Shown one piece after another: positions 1-7,348 of a stretch of DNA of 15,302 bases. The notes under the pieces were generated by a model. The model saw only the letters and a program-made list of their open reading frames with translations, did no database searches and had not been told where the DNA came from. Each line of letters starts with the position of its first letter. The stretch's first letter is position 1. The stretch is from Bacteroidales bacterium Bact_23. GTDB taxonomy: Bacteria; Bacteroidota; Bacteroidia; Bacteroidales; Lentimicrobiaceae. Where the stretch lies: NCBI GenBank assembly GCA_001603685.1, contig LUZO01000106.1:1-15302 (forward strand). The letters run 5' to 3'. The position numbers were made by a program, and so were the translations under genes.

Positions 1-27
1 ATTTTTATCGCCTCAAATTATCTATCC

Positions 28-546
28 ATGCGAATTGAAAGAATTCCACATACGAAGAAGGCGGAAAACGAACAGTTGCCTGACCTTGACCTGCTTAATC
101 CTCTGATTGAAAAGTACAAAGGCAAAAAAGGCAACCTGATTCCATTGCTGCAGGGCACTCAAAATATTTTCGGATATATCCCCAAACAGGCATTCGAAAA
201 AATATCGGCTGAAACCGGACTGAACCTGAGTGAATTGTACGGGGTTGCCACTTTTTATGCGCAATTCAGGCTGAAACCCGTAGGCAAACACATCATCAAG
301 GTATGCCACGGAACCGCCTGCCATGTTCAGAATGCCAATTCCATCACCACCGCCATTCAGGATACCCTGAAAATAAAGGACACCGAAACCACTGCCGACG
401 GACTTTTCACCCTTGAATCGGTAGCATGCCTCGGCTGCTGCTCTCTGGCGCCGGTAATGATGATTGGCGAAGAGACCTACGGAAAACTTACCGACAAGGA
501 AGCGTCAAGGATTATCAGGGAAATCATCAGGCAGGAAGGGCACTAA
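28..546 (+). CDS. nuoE: NuoE/HydC-like [2Fe-2S] subunit of a soluble NADH-linked complex
   Basis: This 172-residue protein is a thioredoxin-fold [2Fe-2S] subunit of the NuoE/HydC/HndA family, which passes electrons between the FMN subunit and partner clusters in soluble NADH-linked hydrogenase, formate dehydrogenase or related complexes. The four ligands are visible as C93 and C98 in CHGTAC and C134 and C138 in CLGCC. The N-terminal helical part contains the family signature LYGVATFYAQF (about residues 70-80). Length is normal for the family. It is the first visible gene of a three-gene operon and lies 45 bases before the NuoF-like gene. ATG 28 is the first ATG in frame, but no in-frame stop occurs in the 27 bases before it, so a start outside the window cannot be excluded. 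The promoter is not in the window. The family call is firm; which enzyme it serves is inferred from its neighbours. Confidence 0.93.
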   Translation: MRIERIPHTKKAENEQLPDLDLLNPLIEKYKGKKGNLIPLLQGTQNIFGYIPKQAFEKISAETGLNLSELYGVATFYAQFRLKPVGKHIIKVCHGTACHVQNANSITTAIQDTLKIKDTETTADGLFTLESVACLGCCSLAPVMMIGEETYGKLTDKEASRIIREIIRQEGH

Positions 547-559
547 GGGAGAAATCATA

Positions 560-589
560 ACATTGATTTACATTGCATTACATTGGCAA
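560..589 (+). repeat. Three tandem 10-bp imperfect repeats (ACATTGnnnn) before the NuoF-like gene
   Basis: Units ACATTGATTT, ACATTGCATT and ACATTGGCAA follow one another without spacing in the 45-base gap between the NuoE-like and NuoF-like genes, ending two bases before the chosen ATG. They share ACATTG and a 10-base period. No function is known to me. They might mark a protein or RNA-binding site that influences translation of the second gene, or be a chance or slippage product. Confidence 0.4.
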
Positions 590-591
590 TT

Positions 592-2370
592 ATGAATAAG
601 ACACAGGTAACGGTAGGTTTGGGTAGCTGCGGGATTGCTGCCGGAGCATCCAAGACTTACGACAGAATAAAAGCGCTGAAACAGGCCGGGAACCTCGATT
701 TTTCGCTGAAGAAAACCAGTTGTATCGGCATGTGCTATTGCGAACCCCTGGTTGAAATCACCGACGACCGGGGCACCTACCTTTATGGCGGAGTTGTTGA
801 AGAGAAGGTCGAAGAGATCATCAACAGCCATGTGGTTGGCGGAAATCCGGTAAACGAATACATCGTTCATTCCGATCTGTTCAAGACCTCTGAAAACGAG
901 TTTACCGACGGCCAGGTGAAAATCGTACTTCGTAACTGCGGCCATATGGATCCCGAGAGCACTGAGGAATACATGGCAAGAAACGGCTATGCTGCTCTCC
1001 GCAAGATTGCCGATGAGAAAATAGAACCTGACAGCGTTATTCAGATGGTTCTCGATTCGGGTATCCGCGGACGGGGCGGCGGCGGCTTCCCTACCGGGAT
1101 GAAATGGCGTTTTGCTGCCGGGAACAAATCGGACGAGAAATACATCATCTGCAACGCCGATGAGGGCGACCCCGGCGCATTTATGGATCGTTCGGTACTG
1201 GAGGGCGACCCCCACTCCGTACTCGAGGGTATGATCATCGGCGCATACGCCATCGGAGCCTCCGAAGGGGTAATCTACTGCCGGGCCGAGTATCCGCTGG
1301 CCATCAAACGGCTTAACATTGCCATTGAACAGGCACGGAAAGCGGGATTCCTCGGAAAGGATATCATGGGAATCAGCGGCTTCAACTTCGACCTCTACAT
1401 CAAGGAGGGAGCCGGCGCTTTTGTATGCGGCGAGGAAACCGCTCTGATCGCTTCGGTTGAGGGGCACCGCGGAATGCCGCGCACCCGCCCGCCTTTCCCC
1501 GCCGTTTCGGGCTTGTGGAAAAAACCCACCTCCATCAACAATGTGGAAACCTTTGCCAATATCCCCTGGATCGTTTTCAACGGCCCCGAAGCCTACGCAA
1601 AATACGGAACCGAGAAAAGCAGAGGAACCAAGGTTTTTGCCCTCGCAGGGAAAATTAAGCGTTCAGGCCTGGTGGAAGTGCCGATGGGAATAACCATCCG
1701 CGACATTATTTTCAAACTGGGCGGCGGCATTAAAAACAACAAGCAGTTCAAGGCCGTGCAGATGGGCGGCCCCTCAGGAGGCTGTATTCCCGCATCGCTT
1801 GCCGGCACCACCGTTGATTACGACTCGGTAAACGCCACAGGCGCCATTATGGGCTCCGGCGGTATGGTGGTGATGGATGAAACCACCTGCATGATTGATG
1901 TGGCCAGGTTTTTCCTCGATTTTACCCAGAAGGAGAGCTGCGGCAAGTGTACCTTCTGCCGGATCGGTACCAAACGAATGCTCGAAATCCTGAACCGCAT
2001 TACCGAAGGCAACGGCCGGGAAGGCGACATTGAACTGCTGGAAGAGCTGGCCTATCAGATTAAGGAAACTTCACTCTGCGGGCTGGGGCAAACGGCCCCA
2101 AACCCGGTGCTGACTACCATCCGCTACTTCAGGGATGAGTACGAAGCACACATCTACGATAAAAAATGTCCTGCAAAAGTGTGCAAGAATCTGCTGACCT
2201 ACGAAGTGGATCCTGAAAAGTGCACCGGATGTACCGTTTGCGCCAGACACTGCCCCTCAAATGCCATTGACGGAGGCCGCAAACAGATTCATTTTATCCG
2301 TCAGGACGACTGTATCAAGTGCGGCGAATGCTTCTCAAGGTGCAAGTTCGATGCCATCAAAGTTTACTGA
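592..2370 (+). CDS. nuoF: NuoF/HydB-like FMN- and NADH-binding subunit with N- and C-terminal ferredoxin domains
   Basis: This 592-residue protein belongs to the NuoF/HydB/HndC family, which oxidises or reduces NAD(H) through FMN. Domains in order: an N-terminal thioredoxin-like segment with C13, C44, C48 and C50; the NADH/FMN core with GRGGGGFPTG (160-169), NADEGDPGAFMDR (188-200) and GAGAFVCGEETA (273-284); the N3-type [4Fe-4S] site C450, C453, C456 and C496; and a two-cluster bacterial ferredoxin domain (C544/547/550/554 and C574/577/580/584). This extended layout is that of soluble bifurcating hydrogenase and formate dehydrogenase complexes rather than of respiratory complex I. The start at ATG 592 was preferred to an in-frame TTG at 583; there is no clear Shine-Dalgarno site. 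It is followed after 34 bases by the large mosaic subunit, consistent with one transcript and one complex. The second C-terminal cluster motif has Lys where Pro is usual after the last Cys. Confidence 0.94.
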   Translation: MNKTQVTVGLGSCGIAAGASKTYDRIKALKQAGNLDFSLKKTSCIGMCYCEPLVEITDDRGTYLYGGVVEEKVEEIINSHVVGGNPVNEYIVHSDLFKTSENEFTDGQVKIVLRNCGHMDPESTEEYMARNGYAALRKIADEKIEPDSVIQMVLDSGIRGRGGGGFPTGMKWRFAAGNKSDEKYIICNADEGDPGAFMDRSVLEGDPHSVLEGMIIGAYAIGASEGVIYCRAEYPLAIKRLNIAIEQARKAGFLGKDIMGISGFNFDLYIKEGAGAFVCGEETALIASVEGHRGMPRTRPPFPAVSGLWKKPTSINNVETFANIPWIVFNGPEAYAKYGTEKSRGTKVFALAGKIKRSGLVEVPMGITIRDIIFKLGGGIKNNKQFKAVQMGGPSGGCIPASLAGTTVDYDSVNATGAIMGSGGMVVMDETTCMIDVARFFLDFTQKESCGKCTFCRIGTKRMLEILNRITEGNGREGDIELLEELAYQIKETSLCGLGQTAPNPVLTTIRYFRDEYEAHIYDKKCPAKVCKNLLTYEVDPEKCTGCTVCARHCPSNAIDGGRKQIHFIRQDDCIKCGECFSRCKFDAIKVY

Positions 2371-2404
2371 GAAAGTGATTCCCGGAAAAAGTGAGAGAAA
2401 CAAT

Positions 2405-5400
2405 ATGAAAAATATAGTCAACATAACGATTAACGACCTGCCGGTAGTGGCCTGGGAGGATGAGACCATCCTTACGGTTGCCCGCAGGCAGGGCATTGAA
2501 ATCCCGACTCTTTGCCACGATCCCCGGCTGGAACCCTATGCATCCTGTTATGTATGCGTTGTGGAAATTGAAGGCAGGCGCAATCTGGTGCCCTCCTGCT
2601 CCACGCGGGTTACCGAAGGGATGAATATAAAAACCGACAACGAAAAGATCCGTAAAGCGCGCAAATCGGCGCTCGAGCTTCTGCTCAGCAACCACTATGC
2701 CGACTGTACGGGACCCTGCAAACAGACCTGTCCAGCAGGCGTTGATGTTCAGGGATATATTTCGCTGATTGAAAAGGGGCTGTACAACGATGCCGTTGCG
2801 GTAATCAAGGAAACGAATCCGCTGCCGGCCATCTGCGGCCGGGTGTGCGTGCGCCCCTGCGAAGTGGCCTGCCGCCGCAATCTGCTGGATGAAGGCGCTC
2901 CCGTTGGCATCGACTACCTGAAGCGCTTTACCTCCGACATTGACCTGAATTCACCCAACAAATTCATCCCGCAGATAAAGCCCGAAACCGGAAAAAAGGT
3001 TGCGGTTATCGGCGCCGGCCCGGGAGGACTCTCGGCTGCATTTTTCCTGAGGAAAGAGGGGCACGCCGTTGATATTTACGAAGCCAGCCCTGCTGCCGGC
3101 GGATGGCTCAGGTACGGCATTCCCGAATACCGACTGCCAAACGACCTGCTGCAGCGCGAAGTGGACAACATCACCGAACTGGGAGTCAACATCATCTACA
3201 ACAAGCGCTTGGGCGACAACATCAGCTATAAAAGCATCGGCACAAAATACGATGCCACCGTGCTGGCCATCGGTTCGCAGAAAGGGCTGGGGATCGGCTG
3301 CGAAGGCGACGACGCCGACGGAGTTTATGCCGGTACCGATTTTCTGAAGGCGCTGGAACAGAACAAGGATTTCAAACCCGATTTCACAGGAAAAACCGTG
3401 CTGGTGGTTGGCGGAGGCAATACCGCCATGGACTGCTGCCGCACCGCCCGCCGTCTGGGCGCATCAAAAGTATTCGTCATCTACAGGCGCACCGAGAAGG
3501 AGATGCCCGCCAACCCCATCGAAATACACGAATCGAAGCTGGAAGGAGTTGAATACATGTTCCTTACGCTTCCTCTGAAGGTAAAAAAGGATGAGAAAGG
3601 CCACATCAAAGGGATGATCTGCATCCGCATGGAGCTTGGCGAACCCGATGCATCGGGCAGGCGCAGGCCGGTTCCAATTCCCTACAGCGAATTCGAAATT
3701 GACGCCGATTTCGCCCTGGCTGCCATCGGCCAGAAGACCGATGTAAACTTCCTCGAAGACATCAACGCAAATGAGATTCGCGGTCAGCTTGTCGTCAACA
3801 AGTGGGGAGATATTGATGCCGACAAAAACACCCTTCAGACGGGAATTCCCTCCATGTTTGCCGCCGGCGACGGCGTAACGGGCCCGGCTACCCTCATTCA
3901 GGCCATTGCCCAGGCGCGGATTGCGGCACGAAGCTGCCACCAGTACCTCAGCGGCGAACCGGTGAAACCCGGAAAAAAGGAGTTCCTGAGCAAACGCGAA
4001 AACTTCAGGGAACAGACTCCCGCCGATTATGCCGGGAAGTATGCCCGCCAGCTTCGCCACGAAATGCCGGTACTGGCCCCCGAAGACCGCTTTAATTTCA
4101 ATGAAGTGGAACTGGGTTACGAGAACGAAGAGGTTGCAAAAAAAGAGGCGGCGCGCTGCCTGGAGTGCGGCTGTACCGCCTATTTCGACTGCGACCTGAA
4201 GAGCCTGTCCACGGAATATGAAGCCGAGCAGAAGCATTTCGGCGGTGAGCACCACGAATATGAAGTGGACTTCAGCCACCCTTACATAGAAATTGACAAC
4301 AACAAGTGCATCCTCTGCGCGCGTTGTGTCAGGATTTGCGATGAAGTAGCCGCTGCCGGAGCCCTGGGCCTGGTAAACCGCGGATTCGACACATTCGTGG
4401 CGCCAAGCATGGGGAACTCACTTACCGATACTCCCTGCGAGTCGTGCGGGCTGTGCCTCACCACCTGCCCCACCGGCGCTCTCTCCGAAAACAAGCTATT
4501 CAAACCGGGCCCGGTTGAAACGGAACACTTTACTACCATCTGCAATTACTGCTCCGTCGGCTGTACCCTCGAAATCCACCACCGCAACGGCTTTGTCATG
4601 GAGGTAAGAGGCGCCGGAGGACTGGTCAACGGCGACGGCAACCTTTGCCGTTACGGCAAATTCGGCTATCAGTACCTGAACGATAAAAGCCGCCTGACCC
4701 GCCCCATGCTGCGAAAGGATGGGAAACTCGTTCCGGTGAGCTGGGAAGAGGCTTTCGAAAGGATAGAGAAGGAAATAAAGAGTTCAAAACCTGCCGAAAC
4801 CGCATTCTTTGCCGGAGCCAGGCTTACCAACGAAGAACAGTATCTGGTTCAGAAACTGGCGCGTGCCGGGGCAAAAACCAACAACATCAGCAGTTTCCAC
4901 TATCTCGGAAGGGGCAGCAACTACATTAAGCTCACCAAAGCCAACCTGCCCTTCCCCGAACTGACCGAATCGACCCGCATTTATCTGCTGGGAGCCGAGG
5001 TTAGCCGCGACAACCCCGTTGCCGGATATATGATCTGGAACAACCGGAAAATCAACAATATACCCGTTGAACTGATCACCACACTGGAGAAAAGCAGCTC
5101 GGAACATAAGGCTGACAATATCATCCGGATAAAGTCATATTACCATTTCGTGAAAGCGGTAAATCACTATCTGCTCTCACATAACCTTGAAAATGCGCTG
5201 TTTATCCGCGACCTTATCGGCAACTTTGAAGAGTACAAAACAAAGCTTTTGAGCGAATCGTTCGCCGATTTGGTGGAAGCTTCCGGCATTGGCAGCGAAG
5301 ATGCCGTTGCCCGCTTTGCCAGGGAATACAACAACGAAATGGCTGCAGTCATCGTATTTTCTGAGAAGGAGCTTTCGGCCAACACCTGTGCAGAAATCTT

Positions 5401-6106
5401 CAACCTGGCATGCATCACCGGAAAGCACGGAAAAACCGGCAGCGGCCTGATGATGCTGAAGGAGAAAAACAACAGCCACGGCCTGCACGATATGGGCGTA
5501 ATGCCCGAACTGGCCGTAGGTGCCGCCGAATGGAACGATCCGATTACCCGGAAATCGTTTGAAGATGCCTGGAACTGCGGCGAAATACCCGCCGGACCCG
5601 GCTGCGAAACAGAAAGCCTGAATGAAGGAAAATACAAGAAACTGTTCATTTTCGGCGAAGATCCCGTTGGCTGTGCCGCCAATCCGGATCAGGTGCGCAA
5701 CTGGATTGAGAAAGCCGGATTTACCGTAGTTCAGGATTACTTCCTGACCGATACCGCCCTTATGGCCGATCTGGTACTGCCGGCTTCGCTGCCATGGGAA
5801 ACCGGAGGCACCTTCACCAACAGCCAGAAAGTAATTCAGAAAATCAATAAGGCTGCCCACGCTCCGCTGGAATACGCCGGCTGGGAACAGTTGAACGAGC
5901 TGCTGGCAAGGCTGGATTACGGCAGGTTTGAAACCGTTGACGACATTATTTTCGAAGTAGCTTCACTGTTGCCGAAGTTCTGTACCAGCGGCAAGCTGGG
6001 CCTCAGAATTACCGGTAACGACAATTACCATCCGCTGTTTATGCACGGATGCGATGCCATTACCCGCAGATTCGATCTGGAATTTGAGGAAGCTTTCAGA
6101 AAATAA
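2405..6106 (+). CDS. NuoG / GltD(NfnB) / molybdopterin-oxidoreductase mosaic subunit, catalytic Sec/Cys absent
   Basis: This 1233-residue multidomain redox protein contains, in order: a NuoG-type [2Fe-2S] domain (C37, C48, C51, C65); a Cys-rich segment joining NuoG to GltD (H97, C101, C105, C109, then C144, C148, C152, C156); a GltD/NfnB-like FAD module (VIGAGPGGLSAA, about 201-212) and NAD(P)H module (VLVVGGGNTAMDCCRTARR near 332-350, then VIYRR 358-362, a pattern typical of NADPH-using relatives); a CLECGC segment (585-590); two [4Fe-4S] motifs (C635/638/641/645, C678/681/684/688); and an FdhA/NuoG-like molybdopterin-oxidoreductase fold opening with C713, C716, C720 and C748. The C-terminal signature LVLPASLPWETGGTFTNSQ (1123-1141) is kept. 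At the position of the catalytic Sec/Cys-His pair of formate dehydrogenases the sequence has G835-R836, so I do not call it a formate dehydrogenase. ATG 2405 lies 34 bases after the NuoF-like stop; a longer in-frame start at 2261 would run into the NuoF gene. The likely role is electron transfer among NADH, NADPH and ferredoxin; the exact reaction is unknown. Confidence 0.88.
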   Translation: MKNIVNITINDLPVVAWEDETILTVARRQGIEIPTLCHDPRLEPYASCYVCVVEIEGRRNLVPSCSTRVTEGMNIKTDNEKIRKARKSALELLLSNHYADCTGPCKQTCPAGVDVQGYISLIEKGLYNDAVAVIKETNPLPAICGRVCVRPCEVACRRNLLDEGAPVGIDYLKRFTSDIDLNSPNKFIPQIKPETGKKVAVIGAGPGGLSAAFFLRKEGHAVDIYEASPAAGGWLRYGIPEYRLPNDLLQREVDNITELGVNIIYNKRLGDNISYKSIGTKYDATVLAIGSQKGLGIGCEGDDADGVYAGTDFLKALEQNKDFKPDFTGKTVLVVGGGNTAMDCCRTARRLGASKVFVIYRRTEKEMPANPIEIHESKLEGVEYMFLTLPLKVKKDEKGHIKGMICIRMELGEPDASGRRRPVPIPYSEFEIDADFALAAIGQKTDVNFLEDINANEIRGQLVVNKWGDIDADKNTLQTGIPSMFAAGDGVTGPATLIQAIAQARIAARSCHQYLSGEPVKPGKKEFLSKRENFREQTPADYAGKYARQLRHEMPVLAPEDRFNFNEVELGYENEEVAKKEAARCLECGCTAYFDCDLKSLSTEYEAEQKHFGGEHHEYEVDFSHPYIEIDNNKCILCARCVRICDEVAAAGALGLVNRGFDTFVAPSMGNSLTDTPCESCGLCLTTCPTGALSENKLFKPGPVETEHFTTICNYCSVGCTLEIHHRNGFVMEVRGAGGLVNGDGNLCRYGKFGYQYLNDKSRLTRPMLRKDGKLVPVSWEEAFERIEKEIKSSKPAETAFFAGARLTNEEQYLVQKLARAGAKTNNISSFHYLGRGSNYIKLTKANLPFPELTESTRIYLLGAEVSRDNPVAGYMIWNNRKINNIPVELITTLEKSSSEHKADNIIRIKSYYHFVKAVNHYLLSHNLENALFIRDLIGNFEEYKTKLLSESFADLVEASGIGSEDAVARFAREYNNEMAAVIVFSEKELSANTCAEIFNLACITGKHGKTGSGLMMLKEKNNSHGLHDMGVMPELAVGAAEWNDPITRKSFEDAWNCGEIPAGPGCETESLNEGKYKKLFIFGEDPVGCAANPDQVRNWIEKAGFTVVQDYFLTDTALMADLVLPASLPWETGGTFTNSQKVIQKINKAAHAPLEYAGWEQLNELLARLDYGRFETVDDIIFEVASLLPKFCTSGKLGLRITGNDNYHPLFMHGCDAITRRFDLEFEEAFRK

Positions 6107-6108
6107 CT

Positions 6109-6144
6109 AAACTCTGAGTTTTTCGAACCTCAGAACCTCAGTTT
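6109..6144. terminator. Possible weak hairpin between convergent genes
   Basis: Bases 6109-6118 can pair with 6129-6133 and 6140-6144, leaving a six-base bulge, a 10-base loop and short T-runs. It sits where the plus-strand operon and the minus-strand threonine aldolase gene converge, with only 23 bases between stop codons, and overlaps the end of the aldolase gene. A terminator is expected here, but the stem is imperfect, so the call is tentative. Confidence 0.3.
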
Positions 6145-7152
6145 CTTAATCACCTCAATGGTACGGCTGAGCATATCATCCGTAAAATCGAGGTGTGTGG
6201 CCAGCCTGACGGATTGCCTGTCAAAATCAATGGCGTGAACATCGTGTTCGCCGAGGGCTGAAATAATGCGTGCCGCATTCAGCGGCTGAGCAACCCTGAA
6301 GATTACCAGGTTGGTTTCAACGGGCAGTACCGACTCCACCCACGGCATTTCCGTGAGTACAGAACCCAGTTCTTTGGCGCGCCGGTGATCCTCCTTCAGC
6401 CTTTCCACATGATGATCCAGTGCGTATATGCCGGCGGCTGCCAGATAACCCGCCTGACGCATTCCGCCTCCAAATACCTTACGCACCCGCCTTGCTTTCC
6501 GGATAAACTCTGCACTACCCACCAGTACCGAGCCTACCGGAGCGCCCAACCCTTTCGAAAGACAGATGGAAATGCTGTCGAACATGGCACCGCATTCGGC
6601 GGGTGTTTGTCCGCTGACAGCCAGCGCATTGAAAATTCGCGCTCCATCCAGGTGATAGATCAGCTGATTTCTGCGGCACACCTCTGCTATCTCAGCCAGA
6701 ATCCGGCTGTCATACACCGCTCCGCCACCCTTGTTCATCGTATTTTCGACCGATACCATGGCGGTGCGTGGCCGGTGCAGGTCATCGGGGTTGATGTGCT
6801 CTTCCACATCCCGGGCCGAAATCATTCCCCGCTCCCCATCGAGCAGACAAACGGAGAGCCCGGAATTTGACATAAGGCCACCCGCTTCGTAATAATAAAT
6901 GTGCGACAGTTTATGCAGAATCACCTCCTCACCCGGCATGGCATGCACCCTGGCTGCTATCTGGTTGGTCATGGTGCCTGACGGGCAGAACAACCCCGCT
7001 TCCTTTCCGAAAAGGGCTGCGACTTTCGCCTCAAGGGCATTGATTTCAGGATCTTCACCAAAAACATCGTCGCCCACTCTGGCCGAAAACATGGCCTCAA
7101 GCATACCGGGTGTGGGCCGGGTCACGGTATCGCTGCGCAAATCAATAAACAT
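6130..7152 (-). CDS. ltaE: Low-specificity L-threonine aldolase (PLP-dependent)
   Basis: This 340-residue cytosolic fold-type I PLP enzyme cleaves L-threonine or L-allo-threonine to glycine and acetaldehyde. The N-terminal signature LRSDTVTRPTPGM (5-17) and GDDVFGEDP (27-35) are diagnostic. Other family marks are FCPSGTMTNQIA (55-66), the His of KLSHIYYYEAGG (H84), the cofactor Asp in HLDGAR (D169) and the Schiff-base lysine K200 in CLSKGLGAPVGS. Length is normal and the frame is intact. The gene is convergent with the NuoEF operon and separated from the upstream hydrogenase operon by an intrinsic terminator, with a promoter-like sequence of its own, so it is probably transcribed independently. 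Its acetaldehyde product could in principle feed the alcohol dehydrogenase at the other end of the window, but that link is only an inference. The family call is very secure; substrate preference between threonine isomers cannot be read from the sequence. Confidence 0.95.
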   Translation of the reverse strand: MFIDLRSDTVTRPTPGMLEAMFSARVGDDVFGEDPEINALEAKVAALFGKEAGLFCPSGTMTNQIAARVHAMPGEEVILHKLSHIYYYEAGGLMSNSGLSVCLLDGERGMISARDVEEHINPDDLHRPRTAMVSVENTMNKGGGAVYDSRILAEIAEVCRRNQLIYHLDGARIFNALAVSGQTPAECGAMFDSISICLSKGLGAPVGSVLVGSAEFIRKARRVRKVFGGGMRQAGYLAAAGIYALDHHVERLKEDHRRAKELGSVLTEMPWVESVLPVETNLVIFRVAQPLNAARIISALGEHDVHAIDFDRQSVRLATHLDFTDDMLSRTIEVIKKLRF

Positions 7153-7169
7153 CGGAAATCATTTTCCGG

Positions 7170-7203
7170 CAAAGTTAAGATTTGCTCCGGCATAAAATTC
7201 AAA
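7170..7203 (-). promoter_or_regulatory. Bacteroidota-type promoter candidate for the threonine aldolase gene
   Basis: On the minus strand the sequence TAACTTTG (7177-7170) matches the Bacteroidota -7 consensus TAnnTTTG exactly. It sits 17 bases before the ATG at 7152. A TTTG (7203-7200) that could act as the -33 element lies 22 bases upstream, slightly more than the usual 19-21, and is formed by the end of the T-tract of the preceding terminator. The inferred 5' leader would be only about ten bases. Confidence 0.5.
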
Positions 7204-7244
7204 AAAGATACCTGATAAACCATGATCGGCTTACCAGGTATCTT
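7201..7244 (-). terminator. Intrinsic terminator of the hydrogenase/sensor operon
   Basis: Bases 7205-7214 and 7235-7244 form a perfect 10-bp stem (AAGATACCTG with CAGGTATCTT). Further internal pairing extends it toward a small loop (7216-7218 with 7231-7233, and 7220-7221 with 7228-7229). On the minus strand the stem is followed by a run of six T (7206-7201). It lies about 100 bases after the group-B hydrogenase stop codon, so it fits as the end of the seven-gene minus-strand operon. The stretch 7245-7348 between it and the hydrogenase gene holds nothing else I can support. Confidence 0.8.
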
Positions 7245-7348
7245 GCATTCACAAAATCAGGAAATTATGAATTCATTCTCAGGTTATTATCAAAACCAGA
7301 TAAAGTCTTTTGTACAGATTCCTGAAATTTATCCGCACAAGGCAGCAT

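Noticed and set aside
568..1467. A 299-codon open frame on the minus strand opposite the NuoF-like gene
   Set aside because: The plus-strand frame carries all NuoF motifs; the antisense translation has no recognisable domain and is a by-product of codon bias.
2261..2404. Upstream extension of the mosaic gene to an in-frame ATG at 2261
   Set aside because: It would overlap the last 110 bases of the NuoF-like gene and add 48 residues unlike the NuoG N-terminus; ATG 2405 gives the expected start.
3464..4279. A 271-codon minus-strand frame inside the large mosaic gene, with another at 5177-5860
   Set aside because: Both lie opposite clearly conserved redox domains and show no family motif; they are shadows.
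2405..6106. Annotation of the mosaic subunit as a functional formate dehydrogenase
   Set aside because: The molybdopterin fold is recognisable, but the catalytic Sec/Cys-His pair is Gly-Arg, and no in-frame TGA exists that could encode selenocysteine.
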